Below, one piece after another: positions 59,632 through 64,000 of a DNA stretch of 64,000 nucleotides (positions are counted from its first letter, which is position 1; each line of letters opens with the position of its first letter). Location: positions 124,001 to 188,000 of the forward strand of contig NZ_JAACFT010000004.1 in NCBI RefSeq assembly GCF_029051685.1, given 5' to 3'. The position numbers and the translations under genes are program-made. The notes beneath the pieces are model-generated. The model saw only the letters and a program-made list of their open reading frames with translations, did not search any database and was not told the origin of the DNA. Origin of the DNA: Bradyrhizobium sp. CSA207. GTDB taxonomy: Bacteria > Pseudomonadota > Alphaproteobacteria > Rhizobiales > Xanthobacteraceae.

Positions 59632-60645
59632 ATGGCTGATCCCGCAACTATACCGCTGATCGCAGTCGACAATCTCGGCGTCCGCCTCAACACCAGCCGC
59701 GGCCCTGCGCAGGCCGTGCGCGGCGTCAGCTTCGCGCTGAAGCGCGGCGAGACGCTGGGGCTGGTCGGCGAATCCGGCTGCGGCAAGTCGGTCACCGCGC
59801 TGTCCCTGATGGGGCTGTTGCCCGACAGTGCCGTCGTGACCGGCAGCATCCGGCTCGACGGCAGCGAACTGGTCGGGCTTTCGGATCCAGATTATTGCGG
59901 CTTGCGCGGCAACCGCATCGGCATGATCTTCCAGGAGCCGATGACCGCGCTCAACCCGATGCACACGATCGGGCACCAGGTCGCCGAGCCGCTGCGGCGT
60001 CACAAGAAATATTCGGCTGCCCAGGCGCGCAAAGAAGCCATCGCCTTGCTCGACCGCGTCGGACTGCCGGATCCTGCAAGGCGTATCGATGCCTATCCGC
60101 ATCAGTTTTCCGGTGGCCAGCGCCAGCGCGTCACGATCGCGATGGCGCTCGCCTGCGGCCCCGACCTGCTGATTGCGGACGAGCCGACCACTGCGCTCGA
60201 CGTCACCATTCAGGGCCAGATCCTTGACCTCATCGCCGACCTCGTCGAGGAGCGCGGCATGTCGATGATCCTGATCTCGCACGATCTCGGCGTCATCGCC
60301 GAGAACGTGCAGCGCATGATGGTGATGTATGGCGGCACCGTGGTCGAGAGCGGGCCGACCGACGAGGTGTTCCGCCGCATGGGGCATCCCTACACACAGG
60401 GTCTGTTCCGCGCCCGCCCGAAGCTCGGCGCGCGCAAGGGGACGCGGCTGAAGACGATCTCGGGCACGGTGCCGGAGCTCGCCGACCTGCCATCCGGCTG
60501 CACCTTTTCGGATCGATGTCCGCTCGTGATCGATCGATGTCGCGCCGCGCTTCCGCCGATGGTGGACGTCGGACCAGGCCATGGCGTGCGCTGCATCAGG
60601 ACGGATGTCTCGATGGCTGAAAGGGTCGGAGCGTTGACCGCATGA
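59632..60645 (+). CDS. Dipeptide/oligopeptide-type ABC transporter ATP-binding protein (DppD-like)
   Basis: A 337-residue ATPase. Walker A is GESGCGKSV, signature FSGGQRQRV, Walker [14 protein letters not shown] and H-loop [10 protein letters not shown]. The C-terminal extension ends with the cysteine set [15 protein letters not shown] that marks the Opp/Dpp group and can bind an Fe-S cluster in some members. ATG at 59632; it overlaps the next ATPase gene by 4 bp. Confidence 0.93.
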   Translation: MADPATIPLIAVDNLGVRLNTSRGPAQAVRGVSFALKRGETLGLVGESGCGKSVTALSLMGLLPDSAVVTGSIRLDGSELVGLSDPDYCGLRGNRIGMIFQEPMTALNPMHTIGHQVAEPLRRHKKYSAAQARKEAIALLDRVGLPDPARRIDAYPHQFSGGQRQRVTIAMALACGPDLLIADEPTTALDVTIQGQILDLIADLVEERGMSMILISHDLGVIAENVQRMMVMYGGTVVESGPTDEVFRRMGHPYTQGLFRARPKLGARKGTRLKTISGTVPELADLPSGCTFSDRCPLVIDRCRAALPPMVDVGPGHGVRCIRTDVSMAERVGALTA

Positions 60646-61646
60646 CCGCCGCGCCTCTACTCGACGTGAAGGATCTCGAGCAGCGCTACACGCTGCCACG
60701 CGAAAGCCTGTTCCGTCCGCCGGGGCAGGTGCGTGCGCTCAACGGCGTGAGCGTGCGGGTCGACGTGGGCAAGAGCCTCGGTGTCGTCGGTGAATCCGGC
60801 TCGGGCAAGTCGACATTCGCGCGGCTGGTGATGGCGCTGGAGCGGCCGACATCGGGGCAGGTCGCGCTGCTCGGGCGCGACCTCAACCATATCTCCACTG
60901 ACGAGCTGCGCCGCGCCCGCCGCGACTTCCAGATGGTGTTCCAGGATCCCTATGGCTCGCTCGATCCGCGTCAGACCATTGCGCGCATCGTTGCCGAACC
61001 GCTGACCGTGCTGGAGGAGGCCGATCGCACCACGTTTCGCGCGCGGGTCTCCGCCGTGCTGCGGCAGGTCGGCTTGCGCGATGCCGATATGGACAAATAT
61101 CCGCACGAGTTCTCCGGCGGCCAGCGTCAGCGCATCGCGATCGCGCGCGCCCTCATCACCCAGCCGAAGCTGATCGTCGCTGACGAGCCGGTCTCCGCCC
61201 TCGACGTCTCCGTGCAGGCGCAGGTGCTTAACCTGATGCAGGACCTTCAGGAGCAGTTCGGCCTGAGCTACGTCCTGATCAGCCACGATCTCGCCGTCGT
61301 CGACTATCTCTGCGACGAGGTTGCGGTGATGTATCTGGGCCGGATCGTCGAGCAGGGACGCCCCGAAGACCTGTTCGAGCGTTGCGCCCATCCCTATACG
61401 CGGGCGCTGCTGGACGCCGTGCCGCGTGCGCGCGCCGGCGGCGGCCGGCGCCGACGCGGGGCGCAAGTGATCGCCTCGCAATCGGCGGCCGCGACCGGAT
61501 GTCCCTATGCCGCGCGCTGCCCGCTTGCCGACCAGCATTGCCGCGAGGTCCAGCCTGAGCTACGCGAGCTGGGCGAGGCGCATCTGGCCGCCTGCCACAA
61601 GGCGGAGGCGGTGATGGCGTTGCCGCACGTCGCCATGGAAGGTTAG
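60642..61646 (+). CDS. Dipeptide/oligopeptide-type ABC transporter ATP-binding protein (DppF-like)
   Basis: The second ATPase, 334 residues. Walker A is GESGSGKST, signature FSGGQRQRI, Walker B LIVADEPVSALDVS and H-loop ISHDLAVVDYL. The C-terminal cysteine set is GCPYAARCPLADQHC. As usual for DppF-type subunits it keeps the RARRDFQMVFQDPYGSLDPR Q-loop region. It pairs with the upstream ATPase as a heterodimer. Confidence 0.93.
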   Translation: MTAAPLLDVKDLEQRYTLPRESLFRPPGQVRALNGVSVRVDVGKSLGVVGESGSGKSTFARLVMALERPTSGQVALLGRDLNHISTDELRRARRDFQMVFQDPYGSLDPRQTIARIVAEPLTVLEEADRTTFRARVSAVLRQVGLRDADMDKYPHEFSGGQRQRIAIARALITQPKLIVADEPVSALDVSVQAQVLNLMQDLQEQFGLSYVLISHDLAVVDYLCDEVAVMYLGRIVEQGRPEDLFERCAHPYTRALLDAVPRARAGGGRRRRGAQVIASQSAAATGCPYAARCPLADQHCREVQPELRELGEAHLAACHKAEAVMALPHVAMEG

Positions 61647-61700
61647 TATCCGCTGTGGAATTGGCGTAGATTGGGAAGACAGAAGGCCGGGGAGTTACGC

Positions 61701-63197
61701 ATGTTCAGGAAACTATCCGTCGTCGCGTTCGCCGCCATGCTCGCTGCGGCACCGCTGCCGGTGCTGGCGCAAGGCAAGAAGGACAGCGTCGTCATGGCCA
61801 TGGCGCTGGAGCCTCCGGGGCTCGATCCTACCAACGCGGCCGCCGCGGCGATCGCCGAGGTCACGCTCTACAACATCTATGAGACGCTGACCAAGATCAA
61901 CGAGGACGGCACCACTTCGCCCCTGCTGGCGGAGAGCTGGACCGCTTCGCCCGACCTGAAGACCTATACGTTCAAGCTGCGCAAGGGCGTCAAATTCCAC
62001 AATGGTGAGCCGTTCGATTCCGCGGCGGTGAAGTTCTCGTTCGAGCGCAACGCTGTCGCCACCAGCACCAACAAGGACAAGAGCCTGTTCCAGAGCTTCG
62101 TGTCCGTTGCCGCGCCCGATGCCGATACGGTCGTGATCACCCTGAAAAACGCCGAGCCGAACTTTCCGTTCCTGATGGGGCAGGCGAGTGCTTCGATCGT
62201 CGAGCCGAAGAGCGCGCCGACGAATATCACGCAGCCGGTCGGGACCGGGCCCTATCAGCTCGGCGCCTGGGCCAAGGGATCTTCGATGACCCTGAGCAAA
62301 TGGGCCGACTATCGCAACGCCGCCGCGATCAAGCTCTCCAAGGTGACGATCCGCTTCATCTCCGATCCGTCGGCGCAGACGGCGGCGCTGCTCTCGGGTG
62401 ACGTCGATGCGTTTCCGCGCGTTGCGGCCCAGCGCAGCATCGCGCAGTTCAAGGCCGATCCGCGCTTCAACGTTATGGTCGGCGGCTCCAGGGCCAAGAC
62501 CATCGTCGCCATCAACCATCGCAAAAAGCCGCTCGACGACGTCCGCGTCCGCCGCGCCATTCTCGCCGCGATCGACCGCAAGGCGATGATCGACGGCGCC
62601 GTCGATGGTTTCGGCACGCCGATCGGCAGCTTCTACGTGCCGACCGCGCTCGGCTATGTCGATACCACCGGCATCAACCCCTACGATCCCGCGAAGGCCA
62701 AGAAGCTGCTGGCCGAGGCCGGCGTCACCACGCCGCTCGAGCTGTCGCTGAAGCTGCCGCCGCCGTCTTATGCGCGGCAGGGCGGCGAGATCCTCGCGGC
62801 CCAGCTCGCCAAGGTCGGCATCATCGCCAAGGTCGAGAACGTCGAATGGGCGCAGTGGCTGTCGCAGGTGTTCGCCGGCAATGGTCCGCACAATTTCGAC
62901 CTCACCATCGTCAGCCATGTCGAGCCGTTCGACCTCGTCAAGATCACCGAGCCGGACTACTACCTCGGCTACAACAACGAGGCCTTCAACGCGCTCTACA
63001 AGCAGATCGTGTCGACACCGGATGAGGCGGCCCGTGTGAAACTTCTCGGCGACGCCCAGCGCATGCTGGCAACCGACGCCGTCTCCGCCTACCTGTACCA
63101 GCCGCAGCTGATCACCATCACCAACAAGAAGCTGAAGGGCGTCTGGAAGGAAGTCCCGCAGTACGAGAACGATTTTTCGGCCTGGTATTGGGAGTAG
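61701..63197 (+). CDS. Dipeptide/oligopeptide-type ABC transporter substrate-binding protein (DppA-like)
   Basis: A periplasmic binding protein of 498 residues, SBP family 5. The signal peptide ends near LPVLAQG. The mature chain has VVMAMALEPPGLDPTNAAAA, YTFKLRKGVKFHNGEPFDSAAVKFSFER and the PVGTGPYQLGAW motif typical of peptide and nickel binders. The gene comes last in the operon, whereas dppA and oppA usually come first. Its ligand is unknown; with the amidase upstream an amide-containing compound is a reasonable guess. GGGGAG precedes the ATG at 61701. Confidence 0.93.
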   Translation: MFRKLSVVAFAAMLAAAPLPVLAQGKKDSVVMAMALEPPGLDPTNAAAAAIAEVTLYNIYETLTKINEDGTTSPLLAESWTASPDLKTYTFKLRKGVKFHNGEPFDSAAVKFSFERNAVATSTNKDKSLFQSFVSVAAPDADTVVITLKNAEPNFPFLMGQASASIVEPKSAPTNITQPVGTGPYQLGAWAKGSSMTLSKWADYRNAAAIKLSKVTIRFISDPSAQTAALLSGDVDAFPRVAAQRSIAQFKADPRFNVMVGGSRAKTIVAINHRKKPLDDVRVRRAILAAIDRKAMIDGAVDGFGTPIGSFYVPTALGYVDTTGINPYDPAKAKKLLAEAGVTTPLELSLKLPPPSYARQGGEILAAQLAKVGIIAKVENVEWAQWLSQVFAGNGPHNFDLTIVSHVEPFDLVKITEPDYYLGYNNEAFNALYKQIVSTPDEAARVKLLGDAQRMLATDAVSAYLYQPQLITITNKKLKGVWKEVPQYENDFSAWYWE

Positions 63198-63244
63198 GGG
63201 AGCGCGAGGGCACCCGCATCGTTCGGAGCGCGCGGCCCGTTGCT

Positions 63245-63335
63245 GTGCCCTCTCCCCTTGTGGGAGCGGGCAACGACGCTCATCGACACGAACTCGCACG
63301 GGTGAGGGGTTTGTTTCCGCGGAGAAGGACCCTCT
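63245..63335. repeat. Partial dispersed repeat (CTCCCCTTGTGGGAG family)
   Basis: Starts CCCTCTCCCCTTGTGGGAGCGGG and runs to GGTGAGGGGTTTGTTTCCGCGG, close to the blocks at 14271 and 16128 but interrupted by unrelated bases. It may also act as the transcript end of the importer operon. Confidence 0.55.
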
Positions 63336-63470
63336 CGGCACGAGCTGCCGTTTGACTTCGGCGCGCGGCAGCTTGCGTGGCGAGAAGACGGCGGCTGCCA
63401 GTGCGGCGCCGGTTGCCCTGCGAGTGCAGCCGAAGCCAACGGGTTTGAACAGCCCGACGTGAGCAAACTC

Positions 63471-63551
63471 CTAGAGAGCGAGGACGTGGAAATACACGAC
63501 AAGAATTAGCGCCGCGCTGACGATAATCATGCCGCTAAGAAACCGACCCAT
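63471..63551 (-). CDS. Possible 26-residue single-pass membrane peptide
   Basis: The frame reads MGRFLSGMIIVSAALILVVY and six further residues, a short basic start and one membrane helix, like many tiny membrane peptides of alphaproteobacteria. GAGAGAAGCA before the ATG is a plausible ribosome site. There is no other support. Confidence 0.3.
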   Translation of the reverse strand: MGRFLSGMIIVSAALILVVYFHVLAL

Positions 63552-64000
63552 TGCTTCTCTCGCCGAACGCCCTAATTCCTTCAGTTACGAAAGGTTGACA
63601 GCATCGCAGACCTCTAGCGGCAAGTCTCACAATTTGAACGCATTCGGCGGTGTCAGCACGGAGCGTTTGAAGCCGGGCTCGCAGATCGTCCGCCAGTGCT
63701 CTCCCTCCAGACGTCCCCGACTTCGTGGGGCAGGCTATGGCCGAGGCCGCCAGCGCCCGGCCACGGCAGAAGGCCCAGCATTCCATAACCTGCAAAGAGA
63801 GAATGCGCATTCCTAATGCGCAAGCCGCAACCCCGATACCAGTCTGGACGACCGCGGACCAAGGAAGAGAAAAAACCGCTGATGACGCCAACCACTTGAA
63901 CGATCATCCACTTTCCGCAGTCATGTTCTGCCGAAGTCCCTTCCCGTCATGTTGTCGCGCTAGCGCGCGGGGTTTCGACAGCGCTCTCAGATATTTATTG
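63552..64000. other. Region without a confident gene; possibly a decayed small membrane-protein gene
   Basis: Two overlapping minus-strand frames each hold part of a hydrophobic pattern: one begins MIVQVVGVISGFF at 63907, the other has SAVVQTGIGVAACALGMRIL from 63891. Together they look like one frameshifted small membrane protein, but neither alone makes a convincing gene. The rest of the stretch, to the window end, shows nothing I can call. Confidence 0.3.

Overview
The window is GC-rich, densely coded chromosomal DNA from an alphaproteobacterium, most likely Bradyrhizobium or a close relative. Three things point there: a norEFCBQD denitrification cluster behind two FNR/FixK2/NnrR-type boxes, a ChvE-GguA-GguB sugar importer, and many short dispersed palindromic repeats of the kind scattered through Bradyrhizobium intergenic DNA. 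The genus is an inference from gene content and style. I saw no rRNA, tRNA, CRISPR array, prophage or insertion sequence.

Layout. 0-16 kb holds mixed metabolism: a beta-hydroxyacid dehydrogenase, a DUF1236 protein, a VanZ protein, a two-subunit ThDP decarboxylase divergent from a D-2-hydroxyacid dehydrogenase, an Orn/Lys/Arg decarboxylase with a GNAT enzyme, a PaoABC-like molybdenum aldehyde oxidoreductase, an Lrp regulator divergent from alanine dehydrogenase, a DsbA-fold isomerase and a YeiH exporter. 16.3-25.1 kb is the least explained part. It has a NitT/TauT-type ABC importer whose binding protein carries a NosL-like C-terminal extension, a Crp-family regulator, a DUF971 protein, a ferredoxin-NADP reductase, an AprA-like flavoprotein, a 2[4Fe-4S] ferredoxin and a HEAT-repeat protein. 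These genes share a short upstream motif, AACTAATYG. I read them as one regulon: uptake of an unknown small anion or organosulfur/nitrogen compound coupled to NADPH-driven redox chemistry.

25.2-39.1 kb is an aldose import and oxidation locus for L-arabinose, D-galactose or similar sugars. It has an FAH-family dehydratase candidate, a YtfQRT-YjfF-type importer, a FadR-type regulator, an AraA-like aldose dehydrogenase, a mutarotase, an SMP-30 lactonase and ChvE-GguA-GguB. 39.2-45.6 kb has a GrlR-like protein, a tiny membrane protein and norEFCBQD (nitric oxide reductase). 45.6-55.1 kb is a polyol operon with the order of mtlEFGKDYZ: HAD phosphatase, SorC-type regulator with a clear palindromic operator, SmoEFGK-like importer, SDR dehydrogenase, FGGY kinase and PfkB kinase. 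55.1-63.2 kb has a LysR regulator divergent from an amidase, then a dipeptide-type ABC importer with its binding protein gene last. The final 0.8 kb has no gene I can call with confidence.

Taken together the window describes a soil or root-associated heterotroph that scavenges plant sugars, polyols and amides and can respire nitrogen oxides.
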